This document shows positions 8,714 through 17,247 of a stretch of DNA of 33,802 bases, piece by piece (position 1 is the first letter of the stretch; the number at the start of each line of letters is the position of its first letter). The position numbers and the translations under genes were made by a program. The notes below the pieces were generated by a model, which did no database searches, was not told the origin of the DNA, and saw only the letters and a list, made by a program, of their open reading frames with translations. The stretch is from the NCBI GenBank assembly GCA_003228735.1, contig QIFG01000046.1, positions 1 to 33,802 of the forward strand, in the 5' to 3' direction. This DNA is from Zetaproteobacteria bacterium (GTDB lineage Bacteria > Pseudomonadota > Zetaproteobacteria > Mariprofundales > Mariprofundaceae).

Positions 8714-9133
8714 TCACTCACCGATCAGATGCAGGCTTACGCGCCGGCGCATGTGATGTGTGCGGTGCTCATAAAGATAAACGCCCTGCCAGACGCCCAG
8801 GCCCATACGGCCCTGGCTTACCGGAACGTTCAGCGATACATGGGTTAGCGCCGAACGCACATGTGCAGACATGTCATCGGGACCTTCGGAGGAGTGCCGG
8901 AACATGGGATCACCATCGGGAACCAACTTCGACAGGAAGCGCTCCATATCGTGCTGTACCGCCGGATCAGCATTTTCCTGCACCAGCAGGGAGCAACTCG
9001 TGTGCTGGACAAAAAGTGTCAGCACGCCGGTATGAATGCCGGCTTTGTTCACCCAGTCATCCACCTCGCGTGAAATATCGTACAAGCCGCGGCCCTGGCA
9101 ACTGATTTCAAGCATATGATGTGCCTGGCGCAT
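8714..9133 (-). CDS. YjbQ family protein (UPF0047), putative thiamine-phosphate-synthase-like
   Basis: A 139-residue protein matching the YjbQ/UPF0047 family. It has the conserved FVQHTSCSLLVQENADP segment near residue 40-58, FRHSSEGPDDM near 78-88, and LGVWQGVYLYEHR near the end. Members are small trimeric barrels; weak thiamin-phosphate synthase activity has been reported for some, but the physiological role is unsettled. The ATG at 9133 overlaps the xth stop by one base (TGATG) and gives the usual family length; an ATG at 9151 would add six residues. Probably cotranscribed with xth. Confidence 0.88.
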   Translation of the reverse strand: MRQAHHMLEISCQGRGLYDISREVDDWVNKAGIHTGVLTLFVQHTSCSLLVQENADPAVQHDMERFLSKLVPDGDPMFRHSSEGPDDMSAHVRSALTHVSLNVPVSQGRMGLGVWQGVYLYEHRTHHMRRRVSLHLIGE

Positions 9134-9900
9134 CAGGTGGTGACGGCCCATACGGGCGCATGATCCGATGGGCGTTCCTTGTCCCGCATGCCGGTATCTA
9201 CTCCGGCCTTAGCAAAGAAGAGGTTGGGGGTGGCGAGGAGATGGTCGATGCGAATGCCCCAGCCGCGCTGAAAGGCCGCCAGCCGATAGTCCCACCATGA
9301 GTGCATCGGGTCGTCCGGATACAGATTCCGCACCACATCAACAAGCTCCAGTGCCAGCAAATCCCTGAAGGCGGCGCGCTCAATATCTGAGCACATGATT
9401 TTGCCGTGCCAGCGCTTGGGATCGTAGACGTCAATATCCTGGGGCGCGATGTTGTAATCCCCCAGCAGCACAAGCTTTTGGTGTGACTCCAACTCGTTTT
9501 GTAAAAAGGGCTTCAGGGACGCCAGCCAGCGGAGCTTGTAGGCGAATTTTTCCGAACCAACTTCCTGGCCGTTTGGGATATAGACATTAACGATGCGGAT
9601 GCCGTCGATGGTTGCCGCCAGCAGGCGCCGTTGGGGATCATCCAGGCCGGGGAGCTCACCCAGGCAGTCCGTTGCCGGAGCCCGGCTGATGATGGCAACG
9701 CCATTGTAGGTCTTCTGGCCTGAGAAGCAGACGTGATAACCGGCCTGTTCGATTTCGGTGGCCGGGAATCTTTCATCAGGCAGCTTGGTTTCCTGCAGCG
9801 CGAGGATATCCGGGTTGTTCTCTTCCAGATATTCGAGTACATGCGGCAGGCGCACGTTCAGAGAATTTACATTCCAGGTAGCGATATGCATGCTGTTCAT
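9133..9900 (-). CDS. xth: Exodeoxyribonuclease III (AP endonuclease family 1)
   Basis: About 255 residues with the full set of exonuclease III signatures: IATWNVNSLNVRLP at the N terminus, LQETK (metal-binding Glu near 37), GDYNIAPQDIDVYDP near 150, WWDYR, RIDHLL and the terminal SDHAPVWA with the catalytic His. The enzyme cleaves 5' of abasic sites and removes 3' blocking groups in base-excision repair. I take ATG 9900 (or ATG 9891, three codons later); the frame is open to 9978 but the extra residues look non-coding. The only purine-rich site, GAGGAAGG, is rather far upstream (about 17 bases). Confidence 0.94.
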   Translation of the reverse strand: MNSMHIATWNVNSLNVRLPHVLEYLEENNPDILALQETKLPDERFPATEIEQAGYHVCFSGQKTYNGVAIISRAPATDCLGELPGLDDPQRRLLAATIDGIRIVNVYIPNGQEVGSEKFAYKLRWLASLKPFLQNELESHQKLVLLGDYNIAPQDIDVYDPKRWHGKIMCSDIERAAFRDLLALELVDVVRNLYPDDPMHSWWDYRLAAFQRGWGIRIDHLLATPNLFFAKAGVDTGMRDKERPSDHAPVWAVTT

Positions 9901-9978
9901 GCTGGCGTGGCAGCCCACCTTCCTCAAGTCTCCCGGACTGGCTGCATGAAAAGCGATGGCCTGGCCCGGATTTCCCAT

Positions 9979-10173
9979 GAGAGCAGGCGTGATGAGGCCG
10001 CGTTATCTTTATCCAATACTGGGTTACGTATGATGTTGCGTTTTTTCAGAGGGACGCTTGTCTTTCGCGGGACATTGCCCGCAAGCCTGACCCGACCGTG
10101 CCTGTTCCGCACAATATGTCCGTGATCTCGTGAAAAATCCGGGCTAGGCTCGGGCTGTACAGGCAGAGGGCGA
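9979..10173. other. Divergent intergenic region, no gene seen
   Basis: This stretch separates xth (minus) from the channel gene (plus) and must hold both promoters. I see no convincing gene. The only structure is a G/C-rich hairpin with GCGGG (about 10068-10072) and CCCGC (10079-10083). No clear sigma70 promoter stands out. Confidence 0.4.
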
Positions 10174-11289
10174 ATGAAGAAACAACGCTACCAGTTTGAT
10201 CTGATTGCCCAGCGTTTCATGGTGAACCGCTGGGAAACGGAGACCGGCAAACAGGTATATGCGGAAATCCAGCGCGGTATAAAGGCGTCGGAAGACATCC
10301 GCCCCTTGCTGGAACATTATGTGTTGGATCACCCGCTAAACATCGATCCCTATGAATATCCGGTATATCCCAGGGATGCCATGCAGCCGGGCGCCTTCTG
10401 GGTTTTGGCTCCGGAAGATATGCGAGGCATCAGCTTTTATCAGGAAGATTTCTATGCCACGCGCTCGCTTTCCAAGGTGCAATTGAGCCTCGCCAGCTTT
10501 TATAAGTGTAATTTGCGCAGCGCACATTTAAGCATGACCCGGCTTTCCTTTGCGAAGTTTGAAGGCTGTGATTTACGCAATGCTGTCTTTGCCCATAGCG
10601 AGGGCATAGGGACAGAATTTGTCGGCAGTGAGTTGTGCAAGACATGTTTCCTTGGCACCGACTTCAAGGATATGGATTGTTCCGGGGCCGATTTTCGAGA
10701 CGCCTATTTTGAGGATGCAAGATTTGGACACCTGCGGGTGGATTATCTGACCCGCTTTGACTTAACGCTGGCCAAGAAGTGGAAGAACCGGAGTTTGCCA
10801 CCCAGACAGTTGCCGGATCTGTACCGCGCCCTGCGACGGGCCTACCAGCGTGCCGACCTTTGGCATGTTGGAGACCGTTATCTGTTCAAGGAGCGCACGG
10901 CCAATCGAAAGTACATTAAAAGGCCGCTGATTATACGGCAGCGCTCGATAAGGAATGCCCTCGTATGGTTGATGGATCTGGCCTGGGGGCTGATCTCCGG
11001 CTATGGCACACGGCCCAAGCGGCTAATTGCTTCAGGGATGTCGATCAGCGTGATCTACGCTGTCATTTATCACCTGCTCGGTGGCCCGGTTGGGCGCGAA
11101 GGCGTGGCGCCGACATTTGCCAGCGCGCTATATTTTTCATTTACCACCTTTGCCACGCTGGGTTACGGCGATATCTCCTACGGTCCGGATCATCCCTGGC
11201 TGCGCCTGCTCAGCACCTCCGAGGCCTGGGTCGGGGCCATCATGATTGCGCTGTTCGTGGCCGTCATGGCCCGGAAGATCCTGCGCTAG
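10174..11289 (+). CDS. Pentapeptide-repeat protein fused to a two-TM potassium-channel pore
   Basis: 371 residues in three parts. Residues about 85-190 are a pentapeptide-repeat (A(D/N)LxX) right-handed helix, with units such as CNLRSAHLS, CDLRNAVF and ADFRDAYF. Residues about 215-245 are a helical linker (YRALRRAYQRADLWHVGDRY). Residues about 283-370 form an ion channel: TM1 near 286-304, a pore helix, the filter TLGYGD at 328-333 and TM2 near 350-367. TxGYGD is the K+ selectivity filter. The soluble part precedes the pore and is probably a cytoplasmic gating or partner-binding module. The start has GAGGG just upstream. Its stop codon overlaps the convergent lgt stop. Confidence 0.88.
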   Translation: MKKQRYQFDLIAQRFMVNRWETETGKQVYAEIQRGIKASEDIRPLLEHYVLDHPLNIDPYEYPVYPRDAMQPGAFWVLAPEDMRGISFYQEDFYATRSLSKVQLSLASFYKCNLRSAHLSMTRLSFAKFEGCDLRNAVFAHSEGIGTEFVGSELCKTCFLGTDFKDMDCSGADFRDAYFEDARFGHLRVDYLTRFDLTLAKKWKNRSLPPRQLPDLYRALRRAYQRADLWHVGDRYLFKERTANRKYIKRPLIIRQRSIRNALVWLMDLAWGLISGYGTRPKRLIASGMSISVIYAVIYHLLGGPVGREGVAPTFASALYFSFTTFATLGYGDISYGPDHPWLRLLSTSEAWVGAIMIALFVAVMARKILR

Positions 11290-12083
11290 GACGAATCCTG
11301 GCGTGGTCGGGACAAGATAAAAAGCCACAATACACCAGCAGCAAGCATGAGCGCGGAAAGCAGCATGCCCATGGTGACGGGGCCGAAGAGAAAGCCGATA
11401 TGCGCATCCGGTTGGCGGAAGAATTCGCAGACGATGCGGGCGGCGGCATAACCGCTCAGGAACAGGGCAACGCGCATGCCCGCAGGCCAGTCCTTCTTAC
11501 GCGTGAACCAGAGCAAGCAGAAAAGCACAATGCCTTCGAGGGTCAGCTCATACAGTTGGCTGGGGTGTCTGGGCTCAGGCCCGGCAGCGGGGAACACCAT
11601 GCCCCAGGGTGCGTCCGTCACCCGCCCCCAGAGTTCGGCATTGATGAAGTTGCCGAGCCGCCCGAAGGCCAGGGCTAGAGGCGCCGCCGTAAACAGCCGG
11701 TCGGCCAGCAGCAGGAAGGGGAGCTGATGTTTTCTGCAGTAATACCAGCCGGCAACGAGCGGGCCAATCAGGCCGCCGTGAAAGGACATGCCGCCCTGCC
11801 AGACGTATAGGATTTCGTGCGGGTGATGCATGTAATACGAAAAATTGTAGAACAGCACATAACCCAGCCGCCCGCCAATGACAACGCCCAGAATCAGCCA
11901 TGTGAACAGCGTTTCGTAGTTCTCTGCGGGGATGCGGGTCTGCCATTCGCCGCGTTCGATGAGCTGGCGCCTTCCCAGCCAGTAGACAAGGAAAAAGCCG
12001 ATGACATACATCAGGCCGTACCAGTGAACAGATACCGGGCCGAGATGAAGGGCCACGGGATCAAAGCCTGGGTGGATCAGCAT
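11286..12083 (-). CDS. lgt: Prolipoprotein diacylglyceryl transferase (Lgt)
   Basis: A 265-residue membrane enzyme that transfers diacylglycerol from phosphatidylglycerol to the lipobox cysteine of prelipoproteins, the first step of lipoprotein maturation. Signatures are VHWYGLMY near residue 18-25, GGMSFHGGLIG near 95, the Lgt signature GRLGNFINAELWGR near 140, and HPSQLYE near 175. The ATG at 12083 begins one base after the uppP stop, so the two are coupled. The frame is open further upstream inside uppP (to 12161), but that part is uppP out of frame. Length fits the family. Confidence 0.97.
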   Translation of the reverse strand: MLIHPGFDPVALHLGPVSVHWYGLMYVIGFFLVYWLGRRQLIERGEWQTRIPAENYETLFTWLILGVVIGGRLGYVLFYNFSYYMHHPHEILYVWQGGMSFHGGLIGPLVAGWYYCRKHQLPFLLLADRLFTAAPLALAFGRLGNFINAELWGRVTDAPWGMVFPAAGPEPRHPSQLYELTLEGIVLFCLLWFTRKKDWPAGMRVALFLSGYAAARIVCEFFRQPDAHIGFLFGPVTMGMLLSALMLAAGVLWLFILSRPRQDSS

Positions 12084-12084
12084 C

Positions 12085-12903
12085 TCAATAAACCATCCAC
12101 AGCAGAATGAGGCCGAGCACGACACGGTAAATAACAAACGGCCCCATGCCGATGCGCTCAATAAACTTCAGGAAATAATGGATACAGACATAGGCCATGG
12201 CGGCGGAAACTACAAAACCTATGATTAGTTCAGTAAGTCCCGCCGCCTGCTCCGGCTGTTCGATCCAGTCTTTGATTTTCAGAGCGCCGGCCAGGGAGAC
12301 GACAGGGATCGCAAGCAGAAAGGAAAAGCGCGAAGCGGCTTTCCGGTCGTAGCCCAGCAGCAGGCCCATCATGATCGTGATGCCTGAACGCGAAGTGCCC
12401 GGAATCAGGGCCAGCGCCTGCGCCATGCCGACAATCAGGGCGGCTTGCAGCGTCCAGGCATTTTCGTGTTTCCTGCGGCGATCCGTGAAATCCGCCCACC
12501 ACAACATCAGGCCGAAACCGATAGAAGCGACAGCGATGACTTGCACCGAGCGCAGTTCAAGTTCGATAAAGTCCTTGAGCATCAGGCCGACCATGCCGAC
12601 CGGAATAGTGGCAATCAGGATCAGCCAGGCAAGCCGACCGTTTTCATCCGCATGCCAGGAGCGGGCCACAATGGTGCGCCCGAATCCCGATGCCATGCGG
12701 AGCAATTCGACACGGAAATACGCCACAACGGCAGCCAGTGTTCCAAGATGCACGACACAGTCGAAAGCCAGTCCCTGGTCGGGCCAGTCCGAAAGCAGCG
12801 GAATCAGGGCCAGATGTCCCGAGGATGAAATCGGCAGAAACTCCGTCAATCCCTGAATAAAGGCGAGAACCGTAGCCTGAAGGGCATCGATATGCTGCGT
12901 CAT
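12085..12903 (-). CDS. uppP: Undecaprenyl-diphosphatase UppP (BacA)
   Basis: 272 residues and about eight membrane segments. The BacA/UppP motifs are present: QGLTEFLPISSSGH near residues 18-31 and PGTSRSGITIMMGL near 170. It dephosphorylates undecaprenyl pyrophosphate to regenerate the lipid carrier for peptidoglycan and O-antigen synthesis, and overexpression gives bacitracin tolerance. Length is typical. It is directly followed by lgt and preceded 67 bases upstream by the FKBP gene on the same strand. Confidence 0.97.
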   Translation of the reverse strand: MTQHIDALQATVLAFIQGLTEFLPISSSGHLALIPLLSDWPDQGLAFDCVVHLGTLAAVVAYFRVELLRMASGFGRTIVARSWHADENGRLAWLILIATIPVGMVGLMLKDFIELELRSVQVIAVASIGFGLMLWWADFTDRRRKHENAWTLQAALIVGMAQALALIPGTSRSGITIMMGLLLGYDRKAASRFSFLLAIPVVSLAGALKIKDWIEQPEQAAGLTELIIGFVVSAAMAYVCIHYFLKFIERIGMGPFVIYRVVLGLILLWMVY

Positions 12904-12970
12904 GCCGGCACTCTAGTTCATGCCACCGCCTTGCCAAGCTGAACCATCCGCGGCATAGAGCGGGGCCTTT

Positions 12971-13696
12971 CTATTCCTTGGCCTGTTTCTCGATGCCCAG
13001 CAGTTCGATGTCAAAAATCAGCGTGGCCTTCGGGCCGATATGCGGCCCGGCTCCCCGATCGCCATAGGCAAGGCTGGGAGGGATGAAGACGCGGTATTTG
13101 CCACCGACTTTCATCAGCTGCAGGGCCTCCTGCCAACCAGGGATAATGCCGCTGACGGGAAAGGAAGATGGCTTACCGCGCTTGTAGGAGCTGTCGAACT
13201 CGGTGCCGTCGAGAAGCGTGCCGCGATAGTTGATGGAAGCGACATCGGAAGCTTTGGGTGTTTTCCCGGTTCCTTCTTTCTCCACAATGTATTGCAGGCC
13301 GCTGGCCGTGGTAATCATGCCTTTCTTTTTCTTATTTTTGGCCAGGAAGGCGCCGCCTTCCTTTTTGTTCTTTTCGGCCAGCTTTTTCAGTTCCGCTTCC
13401 GCTGCTTCTTGCTGTCTTTGTGCGAAGTCCTGTTTGATTTTCAGCGCAGCCTTCGTCGTAAGAAGGGGATCCCTGTCGTAAAACTGATCCTGAATGCCCT
13501 GCAGTACGGCATCAAGATCAATTTCTTTCTTCAGGTTCGTCAAGGATCTGCCGATGTCCATGCCGATGGTATAGCCGAGTTCTTCGGATGAATTCAGCAA
13601 CTCAGTTTTAGCTGTCTGCCCGGACTCCTTTGAGCAGGCCAGCATCAGCAAAGGCAGCGTGACGACTGCAAGAGCTTTCCATGTCTGATTTCTCAT
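12971..13696 (-). CDS. FKBP-type peptidyl-prolyl isomerase, probably exported
   Basis: 241 residues: an N-terminal export signal (MRNQTWKALAVVTLPLLMLAC), a helical FKBP_N dimerisation region (about 30-130, rich in K, E, Q, A) and a C-terminal FKBP domain. Active-site segments are VASINYRGTLLDGTEFDSSY, VSGIIPGWQEALQLM and PPSLAYGDRG. This is the Mip/FkpA layout; such proteins assist folding in the periplasm. The signal ends in MLAC followed by Ser, a poor but possible lipobox, so it may be a lipoprotein. The ATG at 13696 has GGGAGAA four bases upstream; an earlier in-frame ATG at 13735 would bury the signal peptide. Confidence 0.93.
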   Translation of the reverse strand: MRNQTWKALAVVTLPLLMLACSKESGQTAKTELLNSSEELGYTIGMDIGRSLTNLKKEIDLDAVLQGIQDQFYDRDPLLTTKAALKIKQDFAQRQQEAAEAELKKLAEKNKKEGGAFLAKNKKKKGMITTASGLQYIVEKEGTGKTPKASDVASINYRGTLLDGTEFDSSYKRGKPSSFPVSGIIPGWQEALQLMKVGGKYRVFIPPSLAYGDRGAGPHIGPKATLIFDIELLGIEKQAKE

Positions 13697-13776
13697 GATT
13701 TCTCCCTGAGGCGCGGGTGGACTGGTTTGATCCACAGATTGGCCGCGCCGAGTGTAGTCATGGTATACAAAACTTC

Positions 13777-14982
13777 CTAGCGATCCGCTGTCTGACCTGT
13801 CAGGCGGCCGAATTCATGTCGTGAACGCGATACGCAATCCTCAAGCGAGACACCGCCGAAATAATTGCCGGTTAACATCAACGGCATGCCGGCAATCTCC
13901 TGGTCCAGTTGGCCAACAAGCAAGCCATGGCCGTTTCTCGCTGTAGGCAGCCGGTTCATTTTTGTGGCTACAAAGTCGATATCTCCACGATTCATTCCCA
14001 AAACACGGCATATCTGATCCAGTCTTCCATTTTCATCCAGTATATCCGGCCGGAAATGGAAGGCGAAGCCGCGGAAATCCGGGTGGCTGACAATGTCCCG
14101 CGAAACAGCCGAATAGAAGGGGCCATCCTGAGCGATAATGCCAGCCACAGGCGGAAGACCGGTTCTTTCTTTGCGCACGGCAACGCCGATGGTTTCGATG
14201 GTCACGCCCCGAATCTGTGACAGCAGCCCGGCGATTTTCGGAAAGGCAGACAGTAGCATGGCCGCATGATTTGCCGGCGTTGCGATGGCCAGCGCACCGG
14301 CTTCGAAACGCTCCTGATTTGCCGTGGTCAGGCTGAAGGCATGGCCATCATAGGCGATACCCGAAACCTCCAGGCCAGTTCTGTGCTCGATACCGGAGTG
14401 CTGCACAATCGTATCGATAATGGTCTGCAGACCGCCGGCAAGCGTAAAGCTGCGCAGCACATCCTTACGCCGGGGCCGTTTTCTGAACAGCATCTCGGCT
14501 GGCACATCATCCGCCGGCTGGCAGAGCACGGCATTGAATGCCTGCGAAAAAACTTCCTGATAATTCCGAGGCCCGACAATGTTTCCGTAATATTCAGCCA
14601 CACTTTTGCCCGCTTTATTACTGGTGAATAAACGCGGCAGGCGCAGTAGCAGTTCGGGAAAATGCAGTTGCGAGGGAATGCTTTTCAGTTCACCGTCTAC
14701 AAGCATTTTGTAAGGCAGTTTTTCACGGGGCTGTAACTGATTCAGCAGGCCGCAGTCGCCCATGATTTCGAGCAGGTTGCCGTAGGAGTTAAAGCAGGTG
14801 TGGGCGCCGAGTTCGGCCCAGAAGCCATTTTCCGAGTCCGTGAAGTGGTGTGAATGGATGCAGCCGCCAAGCCGGCCATCCTTTTCGAGCACCAGCGTGC
14901 GCATGCCCTGTCTGGCACAGTAGTGCGCCATGCTCATACCGCTGATACCGGCGCCGACAACGATCATGTCATACTGCTGCAT
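13777..14982 (-). CDS. FAD-dependent amine oxidase/protoporphyrinogen oxidase-like protein
   Basis: 401 residues with an N-terminal dinucleotide-binding motif (VVGAGISGMSMAHYC, residues about 8-22, then VLEKDGRLGG), characteristic of the flavin amine oxidase superfamily that includes HemY-type porphyrinogen oxidases. A central substrate-binding region (GGLQTIIDTIV) and ALAIATPANHAA also fit that superfamily. The usual C-terminal FAD signature (G-D-x-x-x-G-x-G-V) appears as GNYFGGVSLEDCV. It may oxidise a porphyrinogen, but other substrates (carotenoids, polyamines, thiolated lipids) cannot be excluded. The start has AAGGAAG about nine bases upstream. It runs in the same direction as the glyoxalase remnant just upstream. 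Confidence 0.78.
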   Translation of the reverse strand: MQQYDMIVVGAGISGMSMAHYCARQGMRTLVLEKDGRLGGCIHSHHFTDSENGFWAELGAHTCFNSYGNLLEIMGDCGLLNQLQPREKLPYKMLVDGELKSIPSQLHFPELLLRLPRLFTSNKAGKSVAEYYGNIVGPRNYQEVFSQAFNAVLCQPADDVPAEMLFRKRPRRKDVLRSFTLAGGLQTIIDTIVQHSGIEHRTGLEVSGIAYDGHAFSLTTANQERFEAGALAIATPANHAAMLLSAFPKIAGLLSQIRGVTIETIGVAVRKERTGLPPVAGIIAQDGPFYSAVSRDIVSHPDFRGFAFHFRPDILDENGRLDQICRVLGMNRGDIDFVATKMNRLPTARNGHGLLVGQLDQEIAGMPLMLTGNYFGGVSLEDCVSRSRHEFGRLTGQTADR

Positions 14983-15007
14983 ACGTCTGATTCTTCCTTC
15001 TTTTGTC

Positions 15008-15070
15008 TATTTCGTGGCGCCGATAAGCTCGACCTTATAGCCATCGGGGTCTTCGGCAACGTGCATCTTA
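15008..15070 (-). pseudogene. C-terminal remnant of a glyoxalase I-like (VOC) gene
   Basis: Read on minus from about 15070, codons give SKMHVAEDPDGYKVELIGAT followed by K and a TAG stop. 'EDPDGYKxEL' is the strongly conserved end of lactoylglutathione lyase (GloA), where the Glu is a metal ligand. Upstream, the same frame continues for about 20 codons without family resemblance and then hits a stop (TGA). The rest of the roughly 130-residue enzyme is missing. It is therefore the stump of a gene whose 5' part was lost, apparently where the lpdA upstream region now begins. Confidence 0.7.
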
Positions 15071-15175
15071 GAGAAACACGCATGCTTTCTCCATGTGCCA
15101 CTTGCGCCGCTTCTAACGCTTGTTCAGGTTTCGGCCTTACTGCAAGCGGCCGTCAGGCCTTTCGGAGAGGTTTCC

Positions 15176-16996
15176 ATGCCCATTGATGTGTTCATGACGC
15201 AATTGTCGCCGACGATGACGGAGGGGAAGATTGTTCGCTGGCTGAAGAAAGAGGGCGACCAGCTTGAATCCGGCGAGATTATGGCCGAGATCGAGACCGA
15301 CAAGGCGACGATGGAGATGGAAGTAGTCGATGAGGGCGTGCTTCACAGGATTCTGTCGCCTAAGGGTTCAACGGTTCAGGTGGGCGCCGTGATTGCCGTG
15401 ATTGCCGAGGAGGGCGAAGGCGTGCCGGAAGATTACATGTCCGAACCTGCCATCATGGCTGAGCCGCCGGCGAAAGCCTCTGCGTCAGAGCCGGCCCCGC
15501 AGGAGATCGCACAGCCTGCTCCCGAGCCGGCCCAGACCGAGGCGGCCGATGAAGGTGAGCATGCGCTGAACCTGAAGCCTGCGGGCGTGTTCACGGCTGG
15601 CGATGCCGAATTCGATGTCGTTATCATTGGTGCCGGGCCGGGCGGTTATGTTGCGGCAATCCGCGCCGCCCAATTGGGGTTAAAAACGGCCTGTATCGAA
15701 TCCACGCACCTGGGCGGCATCTGCCTGAACTGGGGATGTATCCCGACCAAGGCGCTTTTGAGAACCGCCGAGGTCATCAATGTCATCAAGGGCCACGGCA
15801 AGGAACTGGGCATCGGCCTGTCCAGCCCGAAGCCCGATCTGGATGTGGCCATTGGACGATCGAGAAAAATTGTCGAGAAGCTCAGCAAGGGCATCGGTTT
15901 CCTGTTCAAGAAGAACAGGATCGAGCATATCGATGGCTATGCCCGTTTTGTGGCCGGCCCGAAGCTCGAAGTCGAGGCTGCGGATGGCTCAAAGCGTGAG
16001 ATCACGGCCCGGCATGTGATTGTTGCGACTGGCGCCCGCGCCCGCGCCTTCCCAGGCATGGAGGTCGATGGCGAGGTTGTTATCACCTACAAGAAGGCGC
16101 TGTCGATGGACTCACTGCCGAAGCGGCTGGTCGTCATCGGTTCCGGCGCAATCGGCATGGAGTTTGCCTACTTCTATAAAGCGATGGGCTCCGAGGTCAC
16201 CGTTCTGGAAGCCGCCGATCAGGCGCTTCCGGTTGAGGACCACGAGATTGCCAAGGTGGTCGAGCGCAGCTTCAAGAAGAACGGCATCAAGATTGTTACC
16301 GGGGCCATGGTTTCCTCCGCTAAAAACGTGAAGGGCAAGGCTGTGGTTGAGTATGAAGTCAAAGGGAAAAAGGAAACCATAGAGGGCGATGTGGCGCTCG
16401 TGGCTGTCGGCGTCGTCGGCAATACCGAGGATATCGGCCTGGAGCACACGCAGGCAAAGGTGGAGGCCAATGCCATCGAGGTGGACGATTATTACCGCAC
16501 CGATCAGACCGGCGTTTATGCAATCGGAGATGTTATCGGCGCGCCGGCTCTGGCGCATGTGGCCAGCCATGAAGGCATCGTCTGTGTCGAGGCCATTGCG
16601 GGGCAACAGCCGCACACGGTGGATTACGGCAACGTGCCGGGCTGCACCTACTGTCAGCCGCAGGTCGGCTCAACCGGCATGACCGAGAAGGCAGCCATTG
16701 AGGCAGGCCGCGAGATCAAGATCGGGCGCATGCCATATGCGCCGAACGGCAAGGCCATCGGCCTGGCTGAAACCGAGGGCATGGTGAAGACAATCTTTGA
16801 TGCCGAAACCGGCGAATTGCTCGGTGCGCACATCGTCGGCGCCGAGGCCACCGAGCTTATCGTGTCGCTTGGTCTGGCGAGCACATTTGAAACGACAGAA
16901 GCGGAATTGGCGCATCATATGTTCCCGCACCCAACCCTGTCCGAAATGATCCATGAGTCTGTGCTGGACTCTGAGGGGCGAGCAATTCATATCTAA
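15176..16996 (+). CDS. lpdA: Dihydrolipoyl dehydrogenase with N-terminal lipoyl domain (E3)
   Basis: 606 residues in three parts. Residues 1-79 are a lipoyl domain with the lipoylation site ETDKATME (Lys43). Residues about 80-143 form an Ala/Pro/Glu-rich flexible linker. The rest is a complete E3: FAD motif GAGPGG near 152, redox disulfide CLNWGC (Cys183 and Cys188), NAD motif GSGAIGMEFAYF near 325, and the C-terminal HMFPHPTLSE with the catalytic His-Glu pair. E3 reoxidises dihydrolipoamide of 2-oxo-acid dehydrogenase complexes using NAD+. The ATG at 15176 has GGAGAGG just upstream; an in-frame ATG at 15095 lacks one. No E1 or E2 gene is adjacent. Confidence 0.95.
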   Translation: MPIDVFMTQLSPTMTEGKIVRWLKKEGDQLESGEIMAEIETDKATMEMEVVDEGVLHRILSPKGSTVQVGAVIAVIAEEGEGVPEDYMSEPAIMAEPPAKASASEPAPQEIAQPAPEPAQTEAADEGEHALNLKPAGVFTAGDAEFDVVIIGAGPGGYVAAIRAAQLGLKTACIESTHLGGICLNWGCIPTKALLRTAEVINVIKGHGKELGIGLSSPKPDLDVAIGRSRKIVEKLSKGIGFLFKKNRIEHIDGYARFVAGPKLEVEAADGSKREITARHVIVATGARARAFPGMEVDGEVVITYKKALSMDSLPKRLVVIGSGAIGMEFAYFYKAMGSEVTVLEAADQALPVEDHEIAKVVERSFKKNGIKIVTGAMVSSAKNVKGKAVVEYEVKGKKETIEGDVALVAVGVVGNTEDIGLEHTQAKVEANAIEVDDYYRTDQTGVYAIGDVIGAPALAHVASHEGIVCVEAIAGQQPHTVDYGNVPGCTYCQPQVGSTGMTEKAAIEAGREIKIGRMPYAPNGKAIGLAETEGMVKTIFDAETGELLGAHIVGAEATELIVSLGLASTFETTEAELAHHMFPHPTLSEMIHESVLDSEGRAIHI

Positions 16997-17055
16997 AGGC
17001 CGGATTTGTGAACAGATTAAGAAGCTTGTACATAACATGGGATATTCCTTAGCCG

Positions 17056-17086
17056 CCTTCAATAGAATTGAATTTATGAAGGTTTT
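17056..17086 (+). terminator. Weak candidate terminator after lpdA
   Basis: CCTTCA (17056-17061) pairs with TGAAGG (17077-17082), followed by TTTT. The stem is only six pairs with a 15-base AT-rich loop, so termination here is uncertain. The remainder of 16997-17247 is AT-rich and I see no gene in it; a TATACT box at 17213-17218 could serve the next gene. Confidence 0.3.
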
Positions 17087-17247
17087 AACCAGTTTTTGTA
17101 TATCCAAAGTTCACTGATCTTGTGTTGCGATTGCTTTGAAGCCTGCTCCTGTCTAAATTGGGGATAGAAAATGAAGCGGGCGAATGAATACCCCGGCAAA
17201 TAGATAAGTGCGTATACTTAATAAGTTAGGGCGCGCAGGGATAATTT

